Positions 1-6,267 of a stretch of DNA of 11,940 nucleotides are shown one piece after another. How positions within the stretch are numbered: the first letter of the stretch is position 1; every line of letters begins with the position of its first letter. The translations under genes were made by a program, and so were the position numbers. Origin of the DNA: Actinomycetota bacterium (GTDB taxonomy: Bacteria; Actinomycetota; Thermoleophilia; Gaiellales; Gaiellaceae); contig VGCB01000024.1 in NCBI GenBank assembly GCA_016870235.1, forward strand, positions 1 through 11,940, given 5' to 3'. The notes below the pieces were generated by a model, which saw nothing but the letters and a program-made list of their open reading frames with translations, had not been told where the DNA came from and made no database searches.

Positions 1-145
1 GGCCCATGAACCTCGCGTCCTCCGGCCGCACCACCCGTCCTGCCGCCCGTTCGGCGAGCCGCATCAGCTCGGTGTCGCAGGGCAGTCGCAACGTCAGCCT
101 CGGCGTCGTCACGGAGAGCGCGTGCAGCGGCCAGGCGACGGTCAC
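1..145 (-). CDS. GNAT-family N-acetyltransferase, N-terminal part (cut by window edge)
   Basis: Only the first 48 codons lie in the window. Read from a GTG at 145 the protein begins MTVAWPLHALSVTTPRLTLR and continues through LPCDTELMRLAERAAG to RFMG. The pattern WPL...TPRLxLRLP followed by a helix of the type ELxxLAxxAA is the usual beginning of actinobacterial GNAT acetyltransferases, which move an acetyl group from acetyl-CoA to an amine; the substrate cannot be told from this part. The acetyl-CoA binding motif would lie outside the window. The frame stays open upstream into the toxin gene, so the start is a choice: GTG 145 sits four codons before the conserved WPL, while a second GTG at 112 would remove it. 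No clear ribosome binding site is seen. It lies 31 bp downstream of the RES toxin stop on the same strand and may be cotranscribed with it. Confidence 0.72.
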   Translation of the reverse strand, partial: MTVAWPLHALSVTTPRLTLRLPCDTELMRLAERAAGRVVRPEDARFMG

Positions 146-176
146 GACGCCCAGGATGCCCGAAGTCGCGTTGCGG

Positions 177-722
177 TCAGCTGAGGCCGAGGAGCTCGGC
201 CGCCTCGAGCACGGTCGGATCGCCGACCGACAGCTCGCGGACGCCGAGCAGCGAGAGCAGCGGCGCGGCGCGATCGAACAGGGTGACGTTCGGCCACAGC
301 GCCTCGAACGTCGACCACCAGCGGATCCCTGCGGCGGTGTGATGCGAGCGGTGGATCGCGGCGGCCTGCGGCTGGGTCACGTCGCGCCGCCGCGTGGCGA
401 CACATGAGGGCCGGAGCCCCTCCGCGGCCAGCACCGCCGGCTCGTCGAGATCGACGAGATCGCCGTCGCGGAGCTCGATCTCGGCGACGGCGAGCGGGAG
501 GCCGCGACGCCGGAGGAAGGACGGGTGGAGCCGCTGTCCCCGGAACGGGCCCAGCTGCTCGACGACGCACGACACCTCCCGGCCCGAGACGTAGAGCGCG
601 CCGTAGGCCTCCGGGTTGTCGTGCCGGCCGTCGCTCTGGTACGCGCGGGGAAACCAGAGCGGGCCGGCAGGCTCGTCGGCGGCGGCTGTACGGCTCCAGG
701 CGAAGCAGCGATACAGGATCAC
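177..722 (-). CDS. RES-domain toxin of a RES/Xre toxin-antitoxin pair
   Basis: This 181-residue protein has the RES fold signature. It starts MILYRCFAW, then has GRHDNP (Arg33), GALYVS (Tyr44), a VVEQLG block (Glu55), TRRRDVTQPQA (110-120) and GIRWWS (132-137, Ser137). These correspond to the Arg, Tyr, Glu and Ser positions that name the family. Characterised members such as MbcT of Mycobacterium tuberculosis degrade NAD+ and stop growth; that activity is assumed here from family. The start is the GTG at 722, which overlaps the antitoxin TGA as GTGA. Longer in-frame starts would put an arginine-rich, non-family stretch in front and run deep into the antitoxin gene. Antitoxin first and toxin second with overlapping codons is the common order and suggests translational coupling. 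Confidence 0.88.
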   Translation of the reverse strand: MILYRCFAWSRTAAADEPAGPLWFPRAYQSDGRHDNPEAYGALYVSGREVSCVVEQLGPFRGQRLHPSFLRRRGLPLAVAEIELRDGDLVDLDEPAVLAAEGLRPSCVATRRRDVTQPQAAAIHRSHHTAAGIRWWSTFEALWPNVTLFDRAAPLLSLLGVRELSVGDPTVLEAAELLGLS

Positions 723-1039
723 GCGAACGAGCCGGCGCGCTCCGCCCGGATCGCGCGCATCAGCTCCTCGGCGCGACCGGCGCGGATCAGGTCGACCGGG
801 CGCCGATCGCCGAGCTGCGGGTTGATCCCGACAAGCCACGCCCGCGCAGCCTCGGGGTCGTAGAGCCGCAGCAAGCTCGACCACACGAGCTCGAGCAGGT
901 CGACACGCTCCGCGTTCAGCGGGTCGATCCCCGACCCACGCAGCCAGCGCGTGACCTGCGAGCGCGACACGCCGAGCAGGTCCGCCGAGCGGAAGTCGAC
1001 CCGGAGCGCCTCGACCTTGGCTGCGGTGGCGATCGGCAT
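719..1039 (-). CDS. Xre/MbcA/ParS-type antitoxin (DUF2384 toxin-binding domain)
   Basis: This 106-residue protein has a helix-turn-helix at about residues 18-35 (SADLLGVSRSQVTRWLRG). It is followed by the antitoxin C-terminal domain with ERVDLLELVWSSLLRLY, then ARAWLVGINPQLGDRRPVDL and a short tail. The stretch from WL through NPQL...RRPVDLI matches the MbcA/ParS antitoxins that cap RES toxins, and the length is close to MbcA. It should bind DNA and repress its own operon, and neutralise the RES protein encoded next to it. The start at 1039 (MPIATAAK) is preceded by GAGGAC too close to the ATG to be a good ribosome binding site, and a possible promoter places the transcript start at about this ATG, so translation may be leaderless. 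The frame is open further upstream without a stop, so a longer form starting at a TTG or CTG is possible. Confidence 0.85.
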   Translation of the reverse strand: MPIATAAKVEALRVDFRSADLLGVSRSQVTRWLRGSGIDPLNAERVDLLELVWSSLLRLYDPEAARAWLVGINPQLGDRRPVDLIRAGRAEELMRAIRAERAGSFA

Positions 1040-1045
1040 GTCCTC

Positions 1046-1087
1046 ATCATGCCGCAACAGAATCCGTTGCGCAACAAGAATCGTTGC
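1046..1087 (-). promoter_or_regulatory. Candidate antitoxin promoter with two tandem 17-bp inverted repeats (operator)
   Basis: Two abutting 17-bp units lie at 1054-1070 (GCAACAGAATCCGTTGC) and 1071-1087 (GCAACAAGAATCGTTGC). Each has perfect 5-bp arms (GCAAC/GTTGC) around a 7-bp centre containing GAATC, and the junction forms the palindrome GTTGCGCAAC. On the minus strand a possible -35 (TTGCGC, 1074-1069) and -10 (CATGAT, 1051-1046) are 17 bp apart and lie within or beside the repeats. The start point would fall at about the antitoxin ATG. The repeats are seen directly; that the antitoxin binds them is inference from how Xre-type antitoxins autoregulate. Confidence 0.5.
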
Positions 1088-1117
1088 TCCGATCTCCTGC
1101 GACGACAGGGGAAGGCT

Positions 1118-1136
1118 TTGTGTTGAATCAACACAA
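1118..1136. promoter_or_regulatory. 19-bp perfect palindrome upstream of the antitoxin
   Basis: TTGTGTTGAATCAACACAA has two perfect 9-bp arms around one central A. It lies about 80 bp upstream of the antitoxin start and 30 bp from the tandem repeats. It shares the GTTG/CAAC half-sites and the central GAATC-like core with them, so it may be a second operator. It is also AT-rich compared with everything around it. Confidence 0.45.
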
Positions 1137-1373
1137 GGTTCTGCCCCACCCGCGATGGGCGCGAGCGCGATCGTGAAACGACGGGGCGCGCGAAGCCGGC
1201 GCAAGACGATCCCGAACGAAAGGCTGATCGCGAGCCGGACGGCGACGCAAGGCCGAACCGCGATGAAGGCGATCCCGAGAAGGGCCCATCACCACACGTC
1301 TTCGATCCGCGCGCGCCCCGGTACGCAACGCGGCCGCGACTGCGACCGCCGGCAGGACCGCGGGGACGCGCCG

Positions 1374-3218
1374 CTACTCGACGGTGACCGTCTTCGCCAG
1401 GTTCCGCGGCTGGTCGACGTTGAGCCCGCGCAGGCGCGCGATCCGGTAGGCGAGGAGCTGGAGCGGGACGACGGCGAGCGCGGCCGAGATGTACGCCGGA
1501 GCCTTCGGCACGTAGATGACGTCGTCGGCGTGGTGCTGGATGTCCTCGTTGCCGTCAGAGGCGATCGCGATCACGTGGGCGCCGCGAGCCCGGACCTCCT
1601 GGATGTTGGAGACGAGCTTCTCGTACACGCGCTCCATGCGGGTGGCGACGACGACGACCGGCGTGTTCTCGTCGAGGAGCGCGATCGGCCCGTGCTTCAT
1701 CTCGCCCGCGGAGTAGGCCTCGGTCGGGATGTACGCGATCTCCTTCAGCTTGAGCGCGCCCTCGAGAGCGACCGGGAGCCCGATGTTGCGGCCGAGGTAG
1801 AAGAAGAACGGCTTGTCGTAGAACTTCCGCGCGATCGCGTCGATCGGGTGCCTGCCGCTCTCGACGCCGTCGAGGAACTCCTGGATCAGCCTCGGGATCC
1901 GGTAGACGGCGTTGACGATGAACTCGATCTCGCCGGCCGGGCGGGTCTCGCGCACCTGGGCGAGCTTGAGCGCGATCAGGAACAGAAGCGAGAGCTGTGC
2001 CGTGAACGTCTTCGAGGCGGCGACGCTGACCTCGAGCCCCGCGCGCGTGTAGAGGACGGCGTCGACCTCGCGCGTGATCTGCGAGCCCATCATGTTCGTG
2101 ATCGCGACCGTGTGCGAGCCCATCTCGCGGGCGAGCTTCATGGCGCTGATCGTGTCGCGCGTCTCGCCCGACTGTGAGATCCCGATCACGAGCGTGTCGG
2201 TGTCGAGGACCGGGTTCCGATAGATCCACTCGGACGCGATGTCGTGCTCGACCGGCACGCGGCCCCACTCCTCGATCGCGTACCGCGCAGCGACCGCAGC
2301 GTGGTAGGAGGTGCCGGCCGAGAGGATCACGATGCGCCGGAGGTGCTTGAGCTCCTCGTCGCTCATCCCCAGGCCCTCGAGCTCGAGCCGCCCATGGCGC
2401 AGACGGTCGCCGATCGTCTCCGCAACCGCCGCGGGCTGCTCGTAGATCTCCTTCAGCATGAACGTCTCGAACCCGGCCTTCTCGGCGCCCTCGTCGTCCC
2501 AGTCGAGCGTGACGATCTCGTGCGCGACCTCGCTCCCGTCCTGCGCGGCGATGAACGTGGAGCCCTCGGCCCGGACCACGACGACCTCCCCGTCGTCCGG
2601 GAACTGGACGATCCGGGTGTCGCGCAGGAAGGCGGCTGCGTTCGAGGCGACGAAGCACTCGTGCTCGCCGAGGCCGACGACCATCGGGCACTGCAACCGC
2701 GCGCCGACGAGCTGGCCGGGGTGATCGCGGTGGATCGCGACGAAAGCGAAGTGCCCCTCGAGCTCGAGATACGCACGCCGCACCGCCTCGACCAGGTCGC
2801 CCTCGTAGTAGTCCTCGATCAGATGGGTGACAGTCTCGGCGTCTGTCTCCGAGGTGAAGACGTGCCCTTCTGCGGAGAGCCGACCGCGGAGCTCGCGGTA
2901 GTTCTCGACGATGCCGTTGAGCACGACCGCGAGCTTGCCGGCCTCCTCGGCCGCGAGCGGATGGGCGTTCGCCTCGGTGACGCCGCCGTGGGTAGCCCAG
3001 CGGGTGTGCCCGAGGCCCGTCGTGGCGGGGGACAAGCCGTTGCCGGCGACGCGCTTCAGGTTCTGAAGGTTGCCGACCGCGCGCGCGTACGTGAGCTGCC
3101 CGTCCTCGAGCAGGGCAATCCCGGCGGAGTCGTACCCGCGGTACTCCAGCCGCTCGAGCCCGTGCAGGAGGATGTCCTTGCACGCTCGAGGGCCGACATA
3201 GCCGATGATCCCACACAC
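1374..3218 (-). CDS. glmS: Glutamine--fructose-6-phosphate aminotransferase (isomerizing)
   Basis: GlmS makes glucosamine-6-phosphate from fructose-6-phosphate and glutamine, the first committed step to UDP-GlcNAc, in the cytoplasm. The protein has about 614 residues, a normal length. The start is fixed by chemistry: GTG at 3218 gives MCGIIGYVG, and removal of the first residue exposes the nucleophilic Cys. A good AGGAGGT site lies nine bases upstream. The glutaminase domain shows EYRGYDSAG, HTRWATHG (about 71-78), NGIVENY and SETDAETVTHL. Two SIS sugar-isomerase domains follow, with SAGTSYHA (about 299-306), ISQSGETRDT (about 346-355), AASKTFTAQ, TEAYSAGEMKHGP (about 498-510) and the C-terminal AKTVTVE. 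One oddity: the residue before the oxyanion-hole NG is Leu where Escherichia coli has His. It lies 78 bp downstream of glmM and is probably cotranscribed. Confidence 0.97.
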   Translation of the reverse strand: MCGIIGYVGPRACKDILLHGLERLEYRGYDSAGIALLEDGQLTYARAVGNLQNLKRVAGNGLSPATTGLGHTRWATHGGVTEANAHPLAAEEAGKLAVVLNGIVENYRELRGRLSAEGHVFTSETDAETVTHLIEDYYEGDLVEAVRRAYLELEGHFAFVAIHRDHPGQLVGARLQCPMVVGLGEHECFVASNAAAFLRDTRIVQFPDDGEVVVVRAEGSTFIAAQDGSEVAHEIVTLDWDDEGAEKAGFETFMLKEIYEQPAAVAETIGDRLRHGRLELEGLGMSDEELKHLRRIVILSAGTSYHAAVAARYAIEEWGRVPVEHDIASEWIYRNPVLDTDTLVIGISQSGETRDTISAMKLAREMGSHTVAITNMMGSQITREVDAVLYTRAGLEVSVAASKTFTAQLSLLFLIALKLAQVRETRPAGEIEFIVNAVYRIPRLIQEFLDGVESGRHPIDAIARKFYDKPFFFYLGRNIGLPVALEGALKLKEIAYIPTEAYSAGEMKHGPIALLDENTPVVVVATRMERVYEKLVSNIQEVRARGAHVIAIASDGNEDIQHHADDVIYVPKAPAYISAALAVVPLQLLAYRIARLRGLNVDQPRNLAKTVTVE

Positions 3219-3227
3219 GTCCCGCCT

Positions 3228-3234
3228 ACCTCCT
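3228..3234 (-). promoter_or_regulatory. Ribosome binding site of glmS
   Basis: AGGAGGT on the minus strand, nine bases before the GTG at 3218. It supports the Cys-exposing start over a longer reading from 3272. Confidence 0.8.
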
Positions 3235-3256
3235 GTTCGCCCACTCTCAGAATGGT

Positions 3257-3274
3257 CGATGCTCCCCCGCATCG
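3257..3274 (-). other. Small hairpin in the glmM-glmS gap
   Basis: CGATGC and GCATCG form a 6-bp perfect stem around a 6-base loop in the 78-bp spacer. No T-run follows, so it is not a normal terminator. It could be an RNA processing or stability element between the two genes, or chance. Confidence 0.3.
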
Positions 3275-3296
3275 CAAGAGCCAGTCGTGCCCCGCG

Positions 3297-4583
3297 TCAC
3301 AGCGCCTCGAGTTCGCGTCGGACGAGATGGGCCACCGTAGCACAGAGGGTGGTTGCCTCCTCACGGGTCTCCGCCTCCGCGAGGACACGGACAAGCGGCT
3401 CCGTTCCCGACGGTCGCACGAGCACCCGCCCCCGCCCCGCGAGCTCGGCATTCAGCCGCTCGACCTCGCGGACGACGGCGCCGGGCACGCGCCCACGACC
3501 TTCGATCCTGACGTTCTCCTTCACCTGCGGATACGTCGGCATCACTCCGGTGACGCTCGAGAGAGATCGCCCGCGCAGGGCTCGGCAGAGAAGGAGCCCC
3601 GCGACCAGGCCGTCGCCCGTGACGTGGCCGTCGAGCCAGATCACGTGGCCCGACTGCTCGCCGCCGAGAACCGCTCCCTCGCGGCGCAGGGCCTCGAGGA
3701 CGTAGCGGTCACCGACGTCGGTGACGTCCACCGCGATCCCGCTGTCGGCCATCAGCCGGTGGAAGCCGAGGTTCGTCATCACGGTGACGGCGACCCGGTC
3801 GACGCCGCGATCGAGGGCGATCGCCGCGACGATCCCGTCGCCGTCGACGACCGCGCCGCGCTCGTCGACCGCCATCAGGCGATCGCCGTCGCCGTCGAAG
3901 GCCAGGCCGATGTCGACGCCGCCCTCGCGGACGGTCTTCTGGAGGAGCGAAAGATCTGTCGCGCCGCAGCCCGCGTTGATGTTCGTCCCGTCCGGGCTCG
4001 CGCCGAGAACGGTGACCGTTGCCCCGAGCCGCTCGAACGTCTCCGGCGCGATCGCGCTGAAGGCCCCGTTTGCGCAGTCGACGGCAATTCGCAGCCCGGA
4101 GAGGTCGGACCCGAAGCGTGGCCGCACGAGGTCGAGGTATCGCTCGGCGGCGCCGTCCATGGTCTCGACAGCTCCACCGCCGGGCCCGGTTGCGTCGAGG
4201 AGCGCCTCGATCTCCTCCTCGGCGGCGTCGGACAGCTTCGATCCGCCGCGGCCGAAGATCTTGACGCCGTTGTACTCCGGCGGGTTGTGAGAGGCGGAGA
4301 GGACGACCCCGAGGTCCTCGGCGAGGAGCGCGACCGCCGGCGTCGGCAGGACGCCGGCGAGGACGGCGGTGCCGCCTGCGGCGCCGATTCCGCGCGCGAG
4401 CGCCTCCTCGAGCGCAGGCCCGGATCCGCGCGTGTCGCGACCGACGAGGACGCGTCCTCCCCCGGCCCAGAGGGTCGCCGCCTTCCCCAGCCGCTCGACG
4501 AGATCGACCGTTAGCGTCTCGCCGACGACGCCGCGCACACCATCGGTGCCGAAGAAGGTACGAGGACGGTGGTGGCGGCTCAT
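3297..4583 (-). CDS. glmM: Phosphoglucosamine mutase
   Basis: GlmM converts glucosamine-6-phosphate to glucosamine-1-phosphate, the step after GlmS. The protein has 428 residues, slightly short of the usual 445. It begins MSRHHRPRTFFGTDGVRG; the GTDGVRG block is the normal N-terminus. The active-site loop LSASHNPPEYNG has the phosphorylated serine at Ser98. The metal loop DGDGDR is at 230-235, the sugar-binding GGEQSGH at about 308-314, and the phosphate-binding RPSGTEP at 390-396. All catalytic motifs are present. The ATG at 4583 is chosen because the family block starts ten residues later; the frame is open further upstream but the extra residues are not family-like. No Shine-Dalgarno sequence is visible before it. 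A TCATAT five bases upstream could be a -10 box giving a leaderless transcript, a weak suggestion. It lies downstream of rpsI, as in many actinobacteria. Confidence 0.97.
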   Translation of the reverse strand: MSRHHRPRTFFGTDGVRGVVGETLTVDLVERLGKAATLWAGGGRVLVGRDTRGSGPALEEALARGIGAAGGTAVLAGVLPTPAVALLAEDLGVVLSASHNPPEYNGVKIFGRGGSKLSDAAEEEIEALLDATGPGGGAVETMDGAAERYLDLVRPRFGSDLSGLRIAVDCANGAFSAIAPETFERLGATVTVLGASPDGTNINAGCGATDLSLLQKTVREGGVDIGLAFDGDGDRLMAVDERGAVVDGDGIVAAIALDRGVDRVAVTVMTNLGFHRLMADSGIAVDVTDVGDRYVLEALRREGAVLGGEQSGHVIWLDGHVTGDGLVAGLLLCRALRGRSLSSVTGVMPTYPQVKENVRIEGRGRVPGAVVREVERLNAELAGRGRVLVRPSGTEPLVRVLAEAETREEATTLCATVAHLVRRELEAL

Positions 4584-4619
4584 GGGCGATATGAGATCAG
4601 TCGCGGCGGAGTGCGGACG

Positions 4620-4666
4620 CCGTCTGGCTGAGCCTGGATCCAGACGGGGAGGGAGCGGTCCCCGTC
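4620..4666 (-). promoter_or_regulatory. Two overlapping, mutually exclusive stems upstream of glmM
   Basis: Stem A pairs 4620-4627 with 4640-4647 (CCGTCTGG/CCAGACGG, 12-base loop). Stem B pairs 4643-4650 with 4659-4666 (GACGGGGA/TCCCCGTC, 8-base loop). Both are perfect 8-bp stems and share bases 4643-4647, so only one can form at a time. They lie 37-83 bases before the glmM start. This could be a switch in a leader RNA if transcription from upstream crosses it, or chance in GC-rich DNA. A third small hairpin is at 4684-4703. Confidence 0.3.
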
Positions 4667-4742
4667 CGCGCGAGCGCCCAACCGGCACGGCGAAGCCGCT
4701 GCCGCTTCAGGGGATCCTGGTGACGCACACCGTCCTGCGCCG

Positions 4743-4805
4743 TTCCGGTTCCGCGCGCGTCTGGTACGTCGGTCCCTCGCCCACCAGACGCGCGCGGAAC
4801 CGGAA
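4743..4805 (-). terminator. Perfect 23-bp hairpin just after rpsI
   Basis: Bases 4743-4765 and 4783-4805 are perfect inverted copies over 23 bp, with a 17-base loop (4766-4782). The stem starts four bases after the rpsI stop codon. Its position fits a terminator for the rplM-rpsI transcript, but no T-run follows it on the minus strand. It may instead act with another factor or protect the 3' end. The arms contain GTTCCGCGCGCG, also found in a hairpin near 10937. Confidence 0.7.
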
Positions 4806-4809
4806 GAGA

Positions 4810-5205
4810 TCAGCGCTTCGAGAACTGCGGCGCCTTGCGGGCCTTGTGGAGGCCGGCCTTCTTGCGCTCGACCTGGCGGGCGTCGCGCGTGAGGAAGCCC
4901 TGCCGCTTCAGCGGCACGCGGAGCTCGGGGTCGGCCTCGACGAGAGCGCGGGCGATGCCGTGGCGGATGGCGCCGGCCTGGCCGGAGCTGCCGCCGCCGT
5001 GGACGCGCACCCGGAGGTCGTAGGTGCCCTCGGCACCCGCCACGCGCAGAGGCGAGGTGGCGAGAGCCTGATGGGCCGAGCGGGGGAAGTACTGCTCGAT
5101 CGACCGGCCGTTGACCCAGGTCTTGCCGTCGCCGGGCCGGAGGATGACGCGGGCGACGGAGGTCTTCCGCTTGCCCGTGCCGAGGTACTGCGCAATCGCT
5201 GCCAT
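4810..5205 (-). CDS. rpsI: 30S ribosomal protein S9
   Basis: S9 is part of the small ribosomal subunit head and its C-terminal tail reaches the P-site tRNA. The 131-residue product has the expected N-terminal [12 protein letters not shown], the [19 protein letters not shown] block in the middle, and the classical basic end [11 protein letters not shown]. It starts seven bases after the L13 stop; AGAGGA overlapping that stop is its ribosome binding site. The rplM-rpsI pair is almost universal in bacteria. A strong hairpin follows the stop codon. Nothing is unusual in the protein itself. Confidence 0.98.
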   Translation of the reverse strand: MAAIAQYLGTGKRKTSVARVILRPGDGKTWVNGRSIEQYFPRSAHQALATSPLRVAGAEGTYDLRVRVHGGGSSGQAGAIRHGIARALVEADPELRVPLKRQGFLTRDARQVERKKAGLHKARKAPQFSKR

Positions 5206-5212
5206 CGTCCTC

Positions 5213-5641
5213 TCAGATCTCCAGTGTCTTCGGTGCCTGCGCCTCGTGTGGGTGGTCGGGGCCCGCGTACACCTTGAGCTTCGTGAGCTGGGCGGCCGCG
5301 AGCCGGTTCTTCGGGAGCATCCCCTTGACGGCCTTGCGGATGACCTCGGTCGGCCGGCGCTCGAGCTGCTGGCGCAGCGTGCGCTCCTTGAGCCCGCCGG
5401 GGTAGCCGCTGTGCCAGCGCACCATCTTCGTGTCGAGCTTGCGGCCCGTCACGTGGATCTTCTCCGCGTTGACGACGATCAAGAAGTCGCCCGTGTCGAC
5501 GTGCGGCGTGTACTGAGGCTTGTTCTTGCCGCGCAGCTGGTCGGCGATCCGGGTCGCGAGACGGCCGAGGGTCTGGCCCTCGGCGTCGACGACGTACCAG
5601 TCGCGCTGGATCTCGCCCGGCTTTGCGGAGTAGGTCTTCAT
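5213..5641 (-). CDS. rplM: 50S ribosomal protein L13
   Basis: L13 is an early-assembly protein of the large ribosomal subunit. The 142-residue product shows the family blocks [18 protein letters not shown] (14-31), [35 protein letters not shown] and a C-terminal [11 protein letters not shown]. The ATG at 5641 gives the normal length. Two points are odd. It overlaps the stop of the upstream glycosylase-like gene by ATGA, and the bases before it contain no purine-rich Shine-Dalgarno sequence. Translation may therefore depend on ribosomes finishing the upstream gene, or a leader from an internal promoter may be used. A TATCAT at 5686-5681 inside the upstream gene could be such a -10 box. Confidence 0.98.
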   Translation of the reverse strand: MKTYSAKPGEIQRDWYVVDAEGQTLGRLATRIADQLRGKNKPQYTPHVDTGDFLIVVNAEKIHVTGRKLDTKMVRWHSGYPGGLKERTLRQQLERRPTEVIRKAVKGMLPKNRLAAAQLTKLKVYAGPDHPHEAQAPKTLEI

Positions 5642-6237
5642 TGCAGGAGACGGAAGGCCTCGGAGACCGACCGGCGCTGGATGATAGCGGTCCCCTCCAG
5701 GCTCCGCAGCCGTTCGGCGAGGCCGTCTCGAAACGCCGCGGCACCCCCGCGAGCCGGATGCCTGATGCCCGGCAGGCCGCACGCGCGCTCGGCCACGCGC
5801 CCGACCGGGATCACGACGCGCCCCTGCGCGAGCTCCTCGAGGAACGGCGCTCCCGCCCCGACCTCCGCGGCGGTCGGCGACCGGTTCGAGGCAGCCGAGC
5901 CCGGGTGCGTCGGCACGGCGTTCCAGAGCAGGACGTCGTCGACCGCGCCCAGATCGCGCAGCGCGCCCTGGACGATCGTCGCCGTCGCCTCGGCCGGCCC
6001 GGCCCCCGTCAGCTGACGCTCCGACGTGAACGGCAGACCCGACACGCGCGCGCCCCGGTACCCGGCCGCCTCGCCGACGAGGAGGATCCGCGCGCCTCCC
6101 CGAGACTTCAGGTAGGCCGTGAGACGCTCCCGCAGAAGCGCGGCCCGCGGCCCGGTCGCGTACTGGTTGAACGTCGCGCCGACACGCGCGGCCGCCAACC
6201 GATCGACGAACGTGCCGAGGCTCTTCTCCTCCACCAT
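5638..6237 (-). CDS. Uracil-DNA glycosylase superfamily protein
   Basis: The product (199 residues from the ATG at 6237) has the motifs of the UDG superfamily. These are [20 protein letters not shown] (motif 1, the GEAxG type of families 4 and 5), WNAVPTHP followed by SNRSPTAAE, and the C-terminal [12 protein letters not shown] (motif 2, HPA type). Such proteins remove uracil or damaged bases from DNA. No cysteines for the iron-sulphur cluster of families 4 and 5 are grouped in it, so it belongs to a cluster-less branch and its substrate is unknown. An ATG at 6243 is two codons longer, but it falls in a candidate -10 box (TATAGA, 6248-6243); transcription would then begin near 6237, so the second ATG is preferred as a leaderless start. 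The stop overlaps the rplM start (ATGA). The last 20 or so residues after the HPA motif are not conserved-looking and may be under constraint for rplM expression. Confidence 0.82.
   Translation of the reverse strand: MVEEKSLGTFVDRLAAARVGATFNQYATGPRAALLRERLTAYLKSRGGARILLVGEAAGYRGARVSGLPFTSERQLTGAGPAEATATIVQGALRDLGAVDDVLLWNAVPTHPGSAASNRSPTAAEVGAGAPFLEELAQGRVVIPVGRVAERACGLPGIRHPARGGAAAFRDGLAERLRSLEGTAIIQRRSVSEAFRLLQ
5681..5686 (-). promoter_or_regulatory. Possible -10 box for rplM inside the upstream gene
   Basis: TATCAT on the minus strand, 40 bases before the rplM ATG, would give a leader of about 33 bases. No matching -35 sequence is evident, so this is only a candidate, proposed because a ribosomal operon would be expected to have its own strong promoter. 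Confidence 0.25.
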
Positions 6238-6242
6238 TCCCA

Positions 6243-6250
6243 TCTATACT
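6243..6250. promoter_or_regulatory. Overlapping divergent -10 boxes
   Basis: On the plus strand TATACT (6245-6250) is a good -10 box that would start transcription near 6257, just ahead of the TPP riboswitch. On the minus strand TATAGA (6248-6243) uses the same bases and would start the glycosylase transcript near 6237. No strong -35 is visible for either. Only one polymerase could use the site at a time. Confidence 0.5.
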
Positions 6251-6267
6251 CGAGCTGCGCGCCTCGG

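Larger units (their letters stand above)
1040..1373. other. Intergenic region between the antitoxin and glmS
   Basis: These 334 bases hold no convincing gene. The half nearest the antitoxin carries the repeats described separately. Just after the glmS stop (minus strand) is a possible stem pairing 1311-1320 with 1361-1371, ten pairs with one bulged A at 1366 and a 40-base loop. It could help end glmS transcription, but there is no following T-run, so this is weak. In the middle (about 1140-1310) I see nothing recognisable; open frames there have no family resemblance. Confidence 0.4.

Noticed and set aside
110..145. Possible frameshift at the start of the GNAT gene
   Set aside because: Careful reading across positions 120-121 gives one continuous frame from MTVAWPL through TPRLTLR.
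951..2177. Long open frame on the plus strand opposite the antitoxin and glmS
   Set aside because: It crosses the operator region and the GlmS coding region without any recognisable domain.
2244..4514. Long open frame on the plus strand opposite glmS and glmM
   Set aside because: It is antisense to two certain genes, rich in Asp, Arg, Val and Leu as expected from the complement of GC-rich coding DNA, and has no family resemblance.
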